The notes beneath the pieces are model-generated. The model saw only the letters and a program-made list of their open reading frames with translations, searched no databases and had not been told where the DNA came from. Position numbers and translations under genes: made by a program. A stretch of 14,728 nucleotides of DNA from JBCAWW01 sp039024315 (GTDB taxonomy: Bacteria > Bacteroidota > Bacteroidia > J057): contig JBCCQN010000201.1 of NCBI GenBank assembly GCA_039024315.1, positions 1 through 14,728 of the forward strand, in the 5' to 3' direction. Below, piece by piece: positions 1 through 8,446 of the stretch (the first letter of the stretch is position 1; each line of letters starts with the position of its first letter).

Positions 1-2082
1 AGTATTATCGCCCAGTCGAACGCTCCTATAGATACCAAAGGTAAGTTTGTCAATCCTAAGGTCAAGGCCCGTAGAATGGGAGACTTTCCCGTTGTTGAGC
101 CTGATGATGTGGCTTATATGGATGTTGCACCAAATCAAATTGTGAGTGTGGCCGCATCCTTGATTCCATTCCTTGAAAATGACGATGCAAACCGTGCCTT
201 GATGGGTTCGAACATGCAACGTCAGGCTGTACCTCTTCTCAAGCCAGAAGCACCAATCGTCGGTACTGGTATTGAAGAAAAGGTCGCGGTTGATAGCCGC
301 TCCCTTATGGTGGCTGAGGGTGATGGAGTCGTAGAGTATGTTGATGGTAGCAAAATCGTGATCAGGTATGATCGTTCTCCGACGGAGGATCTCGTACACT
401 TTGACTCCAATGTAGTTACTTACAACGTACCTAAATACGTTCGTACAAACCAAAATACTTCTATCAACCTTCGCCCAGTAGTCAGAGTAGGCCAGCGGGT
501 TCAAAAGAAAACCGTGATTGCCGATGGATATGCTACTGAAGATGGAGAATTAGCACTGGGTAAAAACCTTTTGGTTGCCTTTATGCCTTGGCAGGGATAC
601 AACTTTGAGGATGCCATCGTAATCTCTGAGAAGGTTGTTGCAGATGATGTTTACACATCTCTCCATATTGAGGAGTTTGAGCTTCAAGTACGTGATACAA
701 AGCGTGGTGAGGAGGAACTTACGCGTGAGATTCCAAACGTAAGTGAAGATGCGATTAAGCACCTTGACGAAAACGGTTTGATTCGTATTGGAGCGGAAGT
801 AAATCCTGGTGATATCTTGATTGGTAAGATTACTCCGAAAGGAGAGTCGGATCCAACTCCTGAAGAAAAGCTGCTCAGAGCAATCTTTGGTGATAAAGCT
901 GGTGATGTGAAAGATGCTTCTCTACGTGTACCGCCATCCATTAAAGGAGTGGTAATTGACAAGAAGCTATTCTCCAAAGAGAAAAAGGAAAGCAAAGCAA
1001 AGGCTAGAGACAAGAAATTGCTTGCAAATCTAGAAGAACGGTATAATACCGAACTCACTGAATTGCACAATATGATGGTCTCAAAGTTGTTGGCCCTCGT
1101 TAATACTAGCAAATCTAAAGGGGTTAAGAATAAGTTTAATGAAGAGGTGATCCCTTCTGGTAAGAAGTTTACCGAGAAGGCCCTAAGTGCATTGAACTTC
1201 CTTGATGTTATCCCTAGTGGATGGACGGCAGATGAAGAGCTAAACGCCAATGTGGCTAAGCTTTTCCGTAACTATAAACGTCGTTTTGACCGTATCGAAG
1301 GTCGCTTCCGTCGTGAGGAATATCAAATCCGCGTTGGTGATGAATTGCCATCCGGTATTTTGAAACTTGCTAAAGTTTATGTCGCTAAGAAACGTAAACT
1401 CAAAGTAGGAGATAAGATGGCGGGTCGCCACGGTAACAAAGGGGTAGTTTCTCGTATTGTGCCGGTAGAAGACATGCCGTTTCTTGATGATGGCACACCA
1501 GTGGATATCGTATTGAATCCTTTGGGGGTACCTTCTCGTATGAACCTTGGCCAGGTATTTGAGACCATTCTTGGATGGGCTGGAAAGAAACTTGGACTAA
1601 AGTTTGCGACTCCTATTTTTGACGGAGCGACGATGAGCGATGTAAATGAGTATCTCAAGAAGGCTGAGCTTCCTGAGTATGGCGTCGCGCGTCTGATCAA
1701 CGGCCAAACTGGTGAGCATTTCAGTGAAGCAACTACGGTAGGTATTATCTACATGCTGAAACTGATTCACTTGGTTGATGATAAGATGCACGCTCGTTCT
1801 ATCGGACCATACTCACTCATCACTCAGCAGCCATTGGGCGGTAAAGCTCAGTTTGGTGGACAGCGTTTTGGTGAGATGGAGGTGTGGGCACTAGAGGCAT
1901 TTGGTGCTGCCCACATTCTACGTGAGATGCTTACAGTGAAGTCTGATGATGTAGTCGGACGAGCTAAAGTATATGAATCTATCGTAAAAGGGGATGTATT
2001 ACCTGATCCAGGTGTGCCCGAATCCTTTAACGTATTGATTCATGAACTTCGTGGGCTAGCCCTCGAGGTAACCTTGGACTAA
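1..2082 (+). CDS. rpoB: RNA polymerase beta subunit, C-terminal part (5' end outside window)
   Basis: Beta subunit of DNA-dependent RNA polymerase; with beta' it forms the catalytic core that makes all cellular RNA. The frame is open from base 1, so the Met codon at 76 is internal and the gene enters from the left; 693 residues plus stop are visible, roughly the C-terminal half compared with the 1342-residue E. coli protein. The rifampicin-binding region lies before the window. Visible landmarks are DDANRALMGSNMQRQAVP near fragment residue 61, the nearly invariant KMAGRHGNKGVVS around bases 1414-1452, the LGVPSRMNLGQVFE segment, QPLGGKAQFGGQRFGEMEVW near the end, and the C-terminal GVPESFNVL block that contacts beta'. 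A lysine-rich segment (about bases 960-1200) sits where the family has lineage-specific insertions. rpoC follows after 86 bases, the standard rpoBC arrangement. Identification is certain; only the 5' part is missing. Confidence 0.99.
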   Translation, partial: SIIAQSNAPIDTKGKFVNPKVKARRMGDFPVVEPDDVAYMDVAPNQIVSVAASLIPFLENDDANRALMGSNMQRQAVPLLKPEAPIVGTGIEEKVAVDSRSLMVAEGDGVVEYVDGSKIVIRYDRSPTEDLVHFDSNVVTYNVPKYVRTNQNTSINLRPVVRVGQRVQKKTVIADGYATEDGELALGKNLLVAFMPWQGYNFEDAIVISEKVVADDVYTSLHIEEFELQVRDTKRGEEELTREIPNVSEDAIKHLDENGLIRIGAEVNPGDILIGKITPKGESDPTPEEKLLRAIFGDKAGDVKDASLRVPPSIKGVVIDKKLFSKEKKESKAKARDKKLLANLEERYNTELTELHNMMVSKLLALVNTSKSKGVKNKFNEEVIPSGKKFTEKALSALNFLDVIPSGWTADEELNANVAKLFRNYKRRFDRIEGRFRREEYQIRVGDELPSGILKLAKVYVAKKRKLKVGDKMAGRHGNKGVVSRIVPVEDMPFLDDGTPVDIVLNPLGVPSRMNLGQVFETILGWAGKKLGLKFATPIFDGATMSDVNEYLKKAELPEYGVARLINGQTGEHFSEATTVGIIYMLKLIHLVDDKMHARSIGPYSLITQQPLGGKAQFGGQRFGEMEVWALEAFGAAHILREMLTVKSDDVVGRAKVYESIVKGDVLPDPGVPESFNVLIHELRGLALEVTLD

Positions 2083-2088
2083 TCCTTT

Positions 2089-2124
2089 ACTCGGTCCCTT
2101 TGCTATAGGCAAATGGACCGGAGT
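2089..2124 (+). promoter_or_regulatory. rpoB-rpoC intercistronic hairpin
   Basis: Directly after the rpoB stop, an imperfect inverted repeat can fold into a stem: TTTGC/GCAAA around a TATAG loop, one C-T mismatch, then GGTCC/GGACC and a bulged outer ACTC/GAGT pair. No T-run follows, and rpoC must be transcribed through it, so it is not a standard terminator. It could be an mRNA processing or stability element, or a modest attenuator. The pairing is seen directly; the role is inferred. Confidence 0.5.
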
Positions 2125-2157
2125 AATGGTTTTGAATATTATTTAGGCCTTAATATC

Positions 2158-2161
2158 GGAG
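2158..2161 (+). promoter_or_regulatory. Shine-Dalgarno-like GGAG before rpoC
   Basis: GGAG lies seven bases before the rpoC ATG at 2169, normal spacing for a ribosome binding site. It supports this start. It is worth noting because Bacteroidota mRNAs usually lack strong Shine-Dalgarno motifs and the other genes in the window show none as clear. Confidence 0.45.
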
Positions 2162-2168
2162 TAAAAGC

Positions 2169-5100
2169 ATGCCCGTTGCTAAAAACACCAAAATCAACAG
2201 TGATTTCAAAAGAATCACCGTTAGTCTTGCTTCTCCTGAAGCCATCCTTAACCGTTCGAACGGAGAGGTTCTCAAGCCTGAAACCATTAATTACCGGACT
2301 TATAAGCCGGAAAAAGATGGTCTCTTCTGCGAGAGGATCTTCGGTCCGGTAAAGGATTATGAATGTCACTGCGGTAAGTACAAAAGAATACGCTACAAAG
2401 GGATCATTTGCGACCGTTGTGGGGTAGAGGTGACTGAAAAGAAAGTGCGTCGCGAACGTATGGGCCATATCCAGCTCGTCGTCCCAGTTGCGCATATCTG
2501 GTACTTCCGTACACTTCCCAGTAAAATTGGTTATCTCCTAGGATTGACTTCCAAGAAATTGGATCAAATTATTTATTACGAGCGTTATGTCGTAATTAAT
2601 TCTGGGATTATGGCCGAAGAAGGAATCGAGAAGATGGACTTCCTCACTGAGGAAGAATACCTCAATATTCTCGAGACCTTACCCAAGGAAAATCAGATGT
2701 TGCCGGATGATGATCCAGCAAAATTCATCGCTAAGATGGGTGCTGATGCCTTGGAAGCATTGTTGGGTTCGATCGATCTAGACGACCTTTCCTATACTTT
2801 GCGTCAAAAAGCCGCTACTGAGACTTCTCAACAGCGCAAAAATGACTCTCTAAAGCGTCTCAAAGTGGTTGAGGCTTTTCGTTCGGCTAACCGCCGTATG
2901 GAAAACCGACCTGAGTGGATGATTGTACGTATCGTACCTGTTATTCCTCCAGAACTTCGTCCATTGGTCCCATTGGAAGGTGGCCGTTTCGCAACCTCTG
3001 ACCTAAACGATCTCTATCGTCGTGTCATCATTCGAAATAATCGTTTGAAGCGTTTGATCGAGATCAAAGCACCTGAAGTAATTCTTCGTAATGAGAAACG
3101 AATGCTTCAGGAAGCGGTTGATTCGCTTTTTGATAACACCCGTAAAGTAAACGCGGTTCGTTCTGATTCTAACCGAGCATTGAAGTCTCTTTCTGATATG
3201 CTTAAAGGAAAGCAAGGACGTTTCCGCCAAAACCTTCTGGGTAAGCGTGTTGACTACTCTGGTCGTTCGGTGATCGTAGTAGGTCCTAACCTTCGTCTCT
3301 ATGAGTGCGGTCTTCCTAAGAGCATGGCGGCTGAGCTATTTAAGCCGTTTGTAATTAGAAAACTGATCGAACGCGGTATCGTTAAAACGGTTAAGAGCGC
3401 GAAAAAGCTCGTTGATCGTCGTGATCCTGTGATTTGGGATATTCTTGAAAATGTATTGAAAGGTCATCCGGTTATGCTTAACCGGGCTCCAACCCTACAC
3501 CGTCTGGGTATTCAAGCCTTTATGCCACGTCTGGTCGAAGGTAAAGCTATTCAGCTTCACCCATTAGTCTGTACTGGTTTCAATGCAGACTTTGATGGGG
3601 ACCAAATGGCGGTACACGTGCCCTTGAGTAATGAAGCTTGTTTAGAAGCTATCGTTTTGATGCTTGCTGGACACAATATTATGCACCCAGCAAATGGGTC
3701 TCCAATTACCCTTCCTTCTCAGGATATGGTATTGGGAGTATATTATCTCACTAAGGCTCGTCCGAACCAAAAAGGGGAAGGATTACTCTTTGGTAGCCCA
3801 GAGGAGGTAGAAATTGCCTACAATGAAGGGGTGGTTGCTAAGCACGCGAAGATCAAAGTTCGCTTGCCTAAATACCACCCTGATACTGGGCAAGAAGTCT
3901 TAGATGAAGATGGAAAAGTCGTAATGGAGCACTTAGAGACTACCGTTGGGCGTATCCTCTTTAATAAAATCGTTCCAGAGGGAGCTGGGTTTGTTAATAT
4001 CCTTCTCTCTAAGAAAACGATGCGTAAAGTAATTACTGACATCTTTGTGAAGGTGGGATTGGTTAAGACGGTTAACTTCCTTGATGACCTCAAAAACCTA
4101 GGATTCCAAGAAGCCTTCCGTGGTGGCTTATCTTTCTCTTTGAGTGAGGTGATTATCCCCGCTGAGAAAGACATCTTAATTACAGAAGCGAACTCCCGTA
4201 TTGAAGAAGTTCAGATGAACTACAATATGGGTCTAATTACAGAAAACGAACGCTACAATCAGGTAATTGATATTTGGACACATACCAACTCTCGCTTAAC
4301 TGAGACTTTGATGACTCAGTTAGCAGAGGACAAGGATGGGTTCAACAACATCTACATGATGTTCCATTCGGGAGCACGTGGTTCTAAAGAGCAGATTCGT
4401 CAGCTTGGTGGTATGCGTGGTCTGATGGCCAAGCCTCAGAAAACTTTGAAAGGTTCTGCTGGTGAGATCATCGAAAACCCGATCTTAGCAAACTTCAAAG
4501 AGGGATTGTCAGTACTGGAGTACTTCATCTCGACTCACGGTGCACGTAAAGGTCTTGCAGATACTGCCCTTAAAACGGCAGATGCGGGATACCTTACCCG
4601 TCGTCTTGTGGATGTGGCTCAGGATGTGATTATCACTGAGCTTGATTGTGGTACGCTACGTGGCCTTACGATCACTGCCCTTAAGGAGAATGAAGATATT
4701 ATTCAGCCTCTCGGCGAACGTATCCTCGGCCGTGTGGTATTGGACGATGTTATCGATCCGGTAACGGAAGAGTTACTGGTAGAAGCAGGCACCGAGCTAG
4801 ATGAGAAGCTAACTCGTAAGATTGAAGACTCCCACGTTGAAGAGGTTGAAATTCGCTCAGTATTAACTTGTGAAGCCTCCTCTGGTGTCTGTGCTAAGTG
4901 CTATGGTCGCCACCTCGGTACTGGCCGTATGGTCGAAGTGGGTGAGGCTGTTGGAGTTGTGGCTGCTCAATCTATTGGAGAGCCTGGTACCCAGCTGACC
5001 CTTCGTACCTTCCACGTTGGTGGTACCGCTCAGCGTATCGCAAATGCCAGTGGTCTGACTGCGAAATTCCCAGGAAAACTAGAATTAGAGAACGTTCGCT

Positions 5101-6476
5101 ACGTTGAGCGTGAAGAAGACGGTGAAACTGTAAAAGTTGTAATCAGCCGTACTGGTAAGCTCAAAATTACTGACGAACAGTCTCGTATCTTGTTCTCCAA
5201 CAAAGTACCTTACGGTTCTCATCTATACGTCGAAGACGGAATTGATGTAACCAAAGGGACGCTACTTTGTAAGTGGGATCCATACAACTCAGTAATTATT
5301 TCTGAGTTCGAAGGTAAGGTGAAACTCAAAGATGTACGCGAAGGACAAACCTTCCTTGAGGACCTTGATGAGCAAACTGGCCACCGCGAAAAAGTCATTA
5401 TCGATAGCCGTGATAAGCAGGTCAACCCGACCATTATCATCGTAGATAAAAAAGGTAATGAGCTACGCTCATACAACCTTCCTGTAGGCGCTCACCTTGT
5501 GGTTGAGGATGATGAAACTATGACTGCCGGTCAGATTATGGTGAAGATCCCTCGCTCTGGTGGTGGTACCGCCGACATTACAGGTGGTCTTCCACGTGTT
5601 ACTGAGTTGTTTGAAGCACGTAACCCATCTAATCCAGCTGTGGTATCAGCTATTGAGGGGGTCGTTCGCTTAGGCGGAATCAAACGCGGTAATCGTGAAG
5701 TATTTGTGAAGTCTCCTGATGGTGAGGAGCGTAAATATATGATCTCGCTCAACCGCCATATCTTGGTGCATGAAGGGGATTATGTAATGTCTGGAGAGAT
5801 GCTTTCTGATGGTGCCATCGCGCCAAAAGAAATCTTGGCTATCAAAGGACCAAGCGCTGTGCAAGCTTACATCGTAAACGAAATCCAGGAAGTTTACCGT
5901 ATGCAGGGGGTACCGATTAACGATAAGCATATCGAGGTAATCGTACGCCAGATGATGCAGAAAGTCGAAATCATTGATCCAGGAGATACGATCTTCCTCG
6001 AAAAGGAAATCGTTAACCGTCGTGATTTCCAACAAGAAAATGACTGGATCTTTGACAAGCTGGTTGTAGATGAGGCTGGTGAATCCACCTCACTCCGTCC
6101 AGGCCAGATTGTTTCACAAAGACGTTTACGCGATGAAAATTCTCAGCTACGCCGCAACGACAAACAATTGGTAACTGCTCGTGAAGCACGTCCAGCCGTT
6201 TGTTCTCCGGTATTGCAGGGTATCACACGTGCGTCTCTTGGTACTAAGAGTTGGCTATCTGCTGCCTCTTTCCAAGAAACGACTAAAGTATTGAGCGAAG
6301 CGGCAATCACTGCTAAGACTGATGACCTGAACGGTCTGAAGGAAAATGTGATCGTCGGCCACCTCATTCCTGCCGGTACTGGTTTGCGTAAATACCAAGA
6401 TATCATCGTCGGTGATATGGAGGAATACAAAGATCGCGTTGAGAAACGTAATCGTGACGCTGCTATCGCTGAATAA
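2169..6476 (+). CDS. rpoC: RNA polymerase beta' subunit
   Basis: Beta' subunit of RNA polymerase, carrying the catalytic magnesium site and much of the DNA clamp. The protein is complete at 1435 residues (E. coli 1407). Seen in the sequence: the N-terminal zinc-binding cysteines C66, C68, C81 and C84; the metal-chelating NADFDGDQMAVH motif with D474, D476 and D478; the second zinc site C827, C901, C908 and C911; and the trigger-loop region GEAVGVVAAQSIGEPGTQ followed by LTLRTFHVGG. All positions correspond closely to the E. coli residues (for example D460/D462/D464), so the enzyme should be fully active. The ATG start is backed by GGAG seven bases upstream and by the expected N-terminal length. 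It is cotranscribed with rpoB and closed by the terminator at 6504-6535. No truncation or frameshift is seen. Confidence 0.99.
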   Translation: MPVAKNTKINSDFKRITVSLASPEAILNRSNGEVLKPETINYRTYKPEKDGLFCERIFGPVKDYECHCGKYKRIRYKGIICDRCGVEVTEKKVRRERMGHIQLVVPVAHIWYFRTLPSKIGYLLGLTSKKLDQIIYYERYVVINSGIMAEEGIEKMDFLTEEEYLNILETLPKENQMLPDDDPAKFIAKMGADALEALLGSIDLDDLSYTLRQKAATETSQQRKNDSLKRLKVVEAFRSANRRMENRPEWMIVRIVPVIPPELRPLVPLEGGRFATSDLNDLYRRVIIRNNRLKRLIEIKAPEVILRNEKRMLQEAVDSLFDNTRKVNAVRSDSNRALKSLSDMLKGKQGRFRQNLLGKRVDYSGRSVIVVGPNLRLYECGLPKSMAAELFKPFVIRKLIERGIVKTVKSAKKLVDRRDPVIWDILENVLKGHPVMLNRAPTLHRLGIQAFMPRLVEGKAIQLHPLVCTGFNADFDGDQMAVHVPLSNEACLEAIVLMLAGHNIMHPANGSPITLPSQDMVLGVYYLTKARPNQKGEGLLFGSPEEVEIAYNEGVVAKHAKIKVRLPKYHPDTGQEVLDEDGKVVMEHLETTVGRILFNKIVPEGAGFVNILLSKKTMRKVITDIFVKVGLVKTVNFLDDLKNLGFQEAFRGGLSFSLSEVIIPAEKDILITEANSRIEEVQMNYNMGLITENERYNQVIDIWTHTNSRLTETLMTQLAEDKDGFNNIYMMFHSGARGSKEQIRQLGGMRGLMAKPQKTLKGSAGEIIENPILANFKEGLSVLEYFISTHGARKGLADTALKTADAGYLTRRLVDVAQDVIITELDCGTLRGLTITALKENEDIIQPLGERILGRVVLDDVIDPVTEELLVEAGTELDEKLTRKIEDSHVEEVEIRSVLTCEASSGVCAKCYGRHLGTGRMVEVGEAVGVVAAQSIGEPGTQLTLRTFHVGGTAQRIANASGLTAKFPGKLELENVRYVEREEDGETVKVVISRTGKLKITDEQSRILFSNKVPYGSHLYVEDGIDVTKGTLLCKWDPYNSVIISEFEGKVKLKDVREGQTFLEDLDEQTGHREKVIIDSRDKQVNPTIIIVDKKGNELRSYNLPVGAHLVVEDDETMTAGQIMVKIPRSGGGTADITGGLPRVTELFEARNPSNPAVVSAIEGVVRLGGIKRGNREVFVKSPDGEERKYMISLNRHILVHEGDYVMSGEMLSDGAIAPKEILAIKGPSAVQAYIVNEIQEVYRMQGVPINDKHIEVIVRQMMQKVEIIDPGDTIFLEKEIVNRRDFQQENDWIFDKLVVDEAGESTSLRPGQIVSQRRLRDENSQLRRNDKQLVTAREARPAVCSPVLQGITRASLGTKSWLSAASFQETTKVLSEAAITAKTDDLNGLKENVIVGHLIPAGTGLRKYQDIIVGDMEEYKDRVEKRNRDAAIAE

Positions 6477-6503
6477 GCTTAGCAGAAAACATAGAATTTT
6501 GAC

Positions 6504-6535
6504 GAGAGGGGCTTGGTGGCCCCTCTCTGCTTTTT
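6504..6535 (+). terminator. Rho-independent terminator of the rpoBC operon
   Basis: A perfect 9-bp inverted repeat, GAGAGGGGC (6504-6512) and GCCCCTCTC (6519-6527), encloses a 6-base loop and is followed by TGC and a run of five T. It begins 27 bases after the rpoC stop. The strong GC stem plus T-tract is a classical intrinsic terminator. Confidence 0.9.
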
Positions 6536-6544
6536 GTACCTTTA
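6513..6544 (+). promoter_or_regulatory. Candidate Bacteroidota-type promoter for the phosphoribosyltransferase gene
   Basis: TACCTTTA at 6537-6544 matches the Bacteroidota -7 element TAnnTTTG in all but the last base. A TTG at 6513-6515, inside the terminator loop, lies 21 bases upstream and could serve as the -33 element. Transcription would start near 6550, just before the ATG at 6567. This is a match by eye to a known consensus and is not proven. Confidence 0.35.
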
Positions 6545-6566
6545 CAGTCCAAAATTGAGCTTACTT

Positions 6567-7085
6567 ATGGCCAACACCAAAGTACAAATCCTCGGTCAAA
6601 AGGAAATCAATGCCCGCATTCGGCGCATGGCTTATGAAATCTATGAAACTCACTATCAAGAATCTCAAGTATTCTTGATCGGAATAGACCAAAGAGGGGG
6701 CTATCTCGCTCGTCAATTAGAAGGAATCCTCAAACAGATCTCTCCTCTTGACGTAAGGCTTGTACCGGCAAGTCTCGATCGCGCTCATGGTCCACATGCC
6801 ATCGGGATCGAACTGGAAGGCATAGACACTGAAGAGTTTAGAGGCAAACCCGTCGTCGTTGTTGATGATGTACTCTATACTGGAGCTACTCTACTCAATG
6901 TGGTGGCGATTCTCCTACAGTTTGCTCCGGGAAAAATTCGGACTGCTGTCCTGATTGACAGAGGCCATCGTAACATGCCTGTAAGCGCTGATTTTGTGGG
7001 ATTAGAGCTTGCTACGACGATTCAGCAACATGTTTCCGTTGAAATGCAAGCAGATGAAAGCAGCGCACAAGCTTTTCTCCTCTAG
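6567..7085 (+). CDS. pyrR: PyrR-like phosphoribosyltransferase
   Basis: Type I phosphoribosyltransferase fold of 172 residues, most like PyrR, the uracil phosphoribosyltransferase and pyrimidine-operon regulator. The PRPP-binding motif VVVVDDVLYTGATL is at residues 96-109, and the PyrR-typical DRGHRNMPVSADFVG at 130-144. The N-terminal FLIGIDQRGGYLARQLE (36-52) matches the family's VGIKTRGIYLA segment. The central block that in Bacillus PyrR contains an LYRDDL-type sequence is replaced here by VRLVPASLDRAHGPHA, so substrate preference and RNA binding may differ. I chose the ATG at 6567; a TTG at 6513 in the same frame would start inside the rpoC terminator and add residues unlike the family. 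No pyr gene is adjacent, so regulation of a pyr operon is not supported by context. The family call is firm; the gene symbol is the nearest named homologue. Confidence 0.75.
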   Translation: MANTKVQILGQKEINARIRRMAYEIYETHYQESQVFLIGIDQRGGYLARQLEGILKQISPLDVRLVPASLDRAHGPHAIGIELEGIDTEEFRGKPVVVVDDVLYTGATLLNVVAILLQFAPGKIRTAVLIDRGHRNMPVSADFVGLELATTIQQHVSVEMQADESSAQAFLL

Positions 7086-7096
7086 TTAGTTTGCCG

Positions 7097-7104
7097 TATA
7101 TTTA
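7097..7104 (+). promoter_or_regulatory. Possible -7 element before glyA
   Basis: TATATTTA fits the Bacteroidota TAnnTTTG -7 consensus except in the last base, the same variant seen before the phosphoribosyltransferase gene. No clear -33 TTG lies at the right distance. A start site about 14 bases before the glyA ATG at 7125 would result. Weak evidence. Confidence 0.25.
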
Positions 7105-7124
7105 CTTTTATATAAATCATTCCA

Positions 7125-8432
7125 ATGTCTCAAATTTCTTCATCATCTTCCGTTGACACTCGCGACGAAATCTTTTCCATCATCCGTCAAGAAGAAAAAC
7201 GCCAGCTTGAAGGGATCGAATTAATCGCCTCCGAAAATTTTGTTAGTCCAGATGTGCTGGAAGCTGCTGGGAGTTGTCTGACCAATAAATATGCGGAAGG
7301 CCTGCCCGGCAAACGCTATTATGGCGGCTGCCAATATGTTGATATGGCTGAAGATTTGGCGAGAGATAGGGCAAAAGAACTGTTTGGGGCTGATTGGGTC
7401 AATGTACAACCTCACTCTGGTGCTCAAGCAAATTCCGCGGTCATGTTGGCTCTGTTAGAGGCAGGCGATACTATCATGGGCTTTAACTTGGCCCATGGTG
7501 GACACCTAACCCATGGCTCTCCGGTCAACTTCTCTGGCAAGCTATATCGTCCAGTGTTCTACGGAGTAGAAGAAAATACCGGCCGCATCGACTATGATAA
7601 AGTCCGAGATACGGCTAAAAAAGAAAAGCCAAAGCTCATCATCACTGGCGCTAGTGCTTACTCTCGTGATTGGGACTTTGAAATATATCGCAGTATCGCT
7701 GATGAAGTGGGGGCTATGTTGATGGCTGATATCGCGCACACTGCTGGCCTTGTTGCCAAAGGCTTTCTTAACGATCCGCTCCCTTATTGTGATGTAGTTA
7801 CGACTACTACCCACAAAACGCTGCGTGCGGCTAGAGGAGGTATGATCATGGTTGGCAACAATGGCGATAATCCGATTGGTAAGATGACATCAAAAGGTAA
7901 GATTCGTTCTATGGGGTCAATTCTCGATAGTGCGGTCTTCCCTGGTACTCAAGGAGGTCCATTGATGCACGTAATTGCTGCCAAAGCTGTAGCCTTTGGC
8001 GAAGCCTTACGTCCAGAGTTCAAGGCTTATATGCAGCAGGTGATCGACAATGCGCAAGCCCTCGCAGCTGCAATGGTTGCGAAAGGTTACAAAATCATTT
8101 CTGGAGGCACTGACAACCACTTGATGCTAATCGACCTGAGACCAAAGAGCGATGATCTTACAGGCAAATTAGCCGAAGCTGCGCTTGTCAAAGCTGATAT
8201 TACTGCCAATAAAAATATGGTGCCTTTCGACTCCCGCAGTCCGATGGTTACTAGTGGAATCCGTCTTGGAACGCCTGCCCTGACTACCCGTGGTTTGAAG
8301 GCTGAACATATGGAACAAGTAGCAGCTTGGATCGACGAAGTTTTGATGTCTCCTACCAATGATACTGTTATAGATCGTGTTAGAAGTGAAGTCAACGACT
8401 TTATGAGAGGATTCCCTATGTTTCAGTGGTAA
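7125..8432 (+). CDS. glyA: Serine hydroxymethyltransferase
   Basis: PLP-dependent enzyme interconverting serine plus tetrahydrofolate with glycine plus 5,10-methylenetetrahydrofolate, the main source of one-carbon units; cytosolic. At 435 residues it is slightly longer than usual because of a serine-rich N-terminal extension (MSQISSSSS). Landmarks: IELIASENFVS near the start, YAEGLPGKRYYGGCQYVD (substrate and dimer contacts), D202 and H205 in DIAHTAG, corresponding to E. coli D200 and H203, and the PLP-binding lysine K231 in TTTHKTLR. The carboxylate-binding arginine is present in SGIRLGTPALTTRG. The loop after the lysine reads RAARGG where E. coli has AGPRGG, so the usual Gly-Pro pair (E. 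coli 233-234) is Ala-Ala; all catalytic residues remain. It heads a close-packed cluster, with the next gene 14 bases downstream. Confidence 0.98.
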   Translation: MSQISSSSSVDTRDEIFSIIRQEEKRQLEGIELIASENFVSPDVLEAAGSCLTNKYAEGLPGKRYYGGCQYVDMAEDLARDRAKELFGADWVNVQPHSGAQANSAVMLALLEAGDTIMGFNLAHGGHLTHGSPVNFSGKLYRPVFYGVEENTGRIDYDKVRDTAKKEKPKLIITGASAYSRDWDFEIYRSIADEVGAMLMADIAHTAGLVAKGFLNDPLPYCDVVTTTTHKTLRAARGGMIMVGNNGDNPIGKMTSKGKIRSMGSILDSAVFPGTQGGPLMHVIAAKAVAFGEALRPEFKAYMQQVIDNAQALAAAMVAKGYKIISGGTDNHLMLIDLRPKSDDLTGKLAEAALVKADITANKNMVPFDSRSPMVTSGIRLGTPALTTRGLKAEHMEQVAAWIDEVLMSPTNDTVIDRVRSEVNDFMRGFPMFQW

Positions 8433-8446
8433 AATAATAAGCTAAT

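Noticed and set aside
76..78. ATG as the start of the first gene
   Set aside because: The frame is open to base 1 and the preceding codons (AQSNAPIDTKGKF) match conserved RpoB sequence, so this Met is internal.
2113..2352. 79-codon + strand frame overlapping the start of rpoC
   Set aside because: It is an out-of-frame shadow of rpoC with no recognisable motif.
6513..6566. In-frame TTG start giving the phosphoribosyltransferase 18 extra residues
   Set aside because: It lies inside the terminator loop, upstream of the likely transcription start, and the added residues do not resemble the family; ATG 6567 fits.
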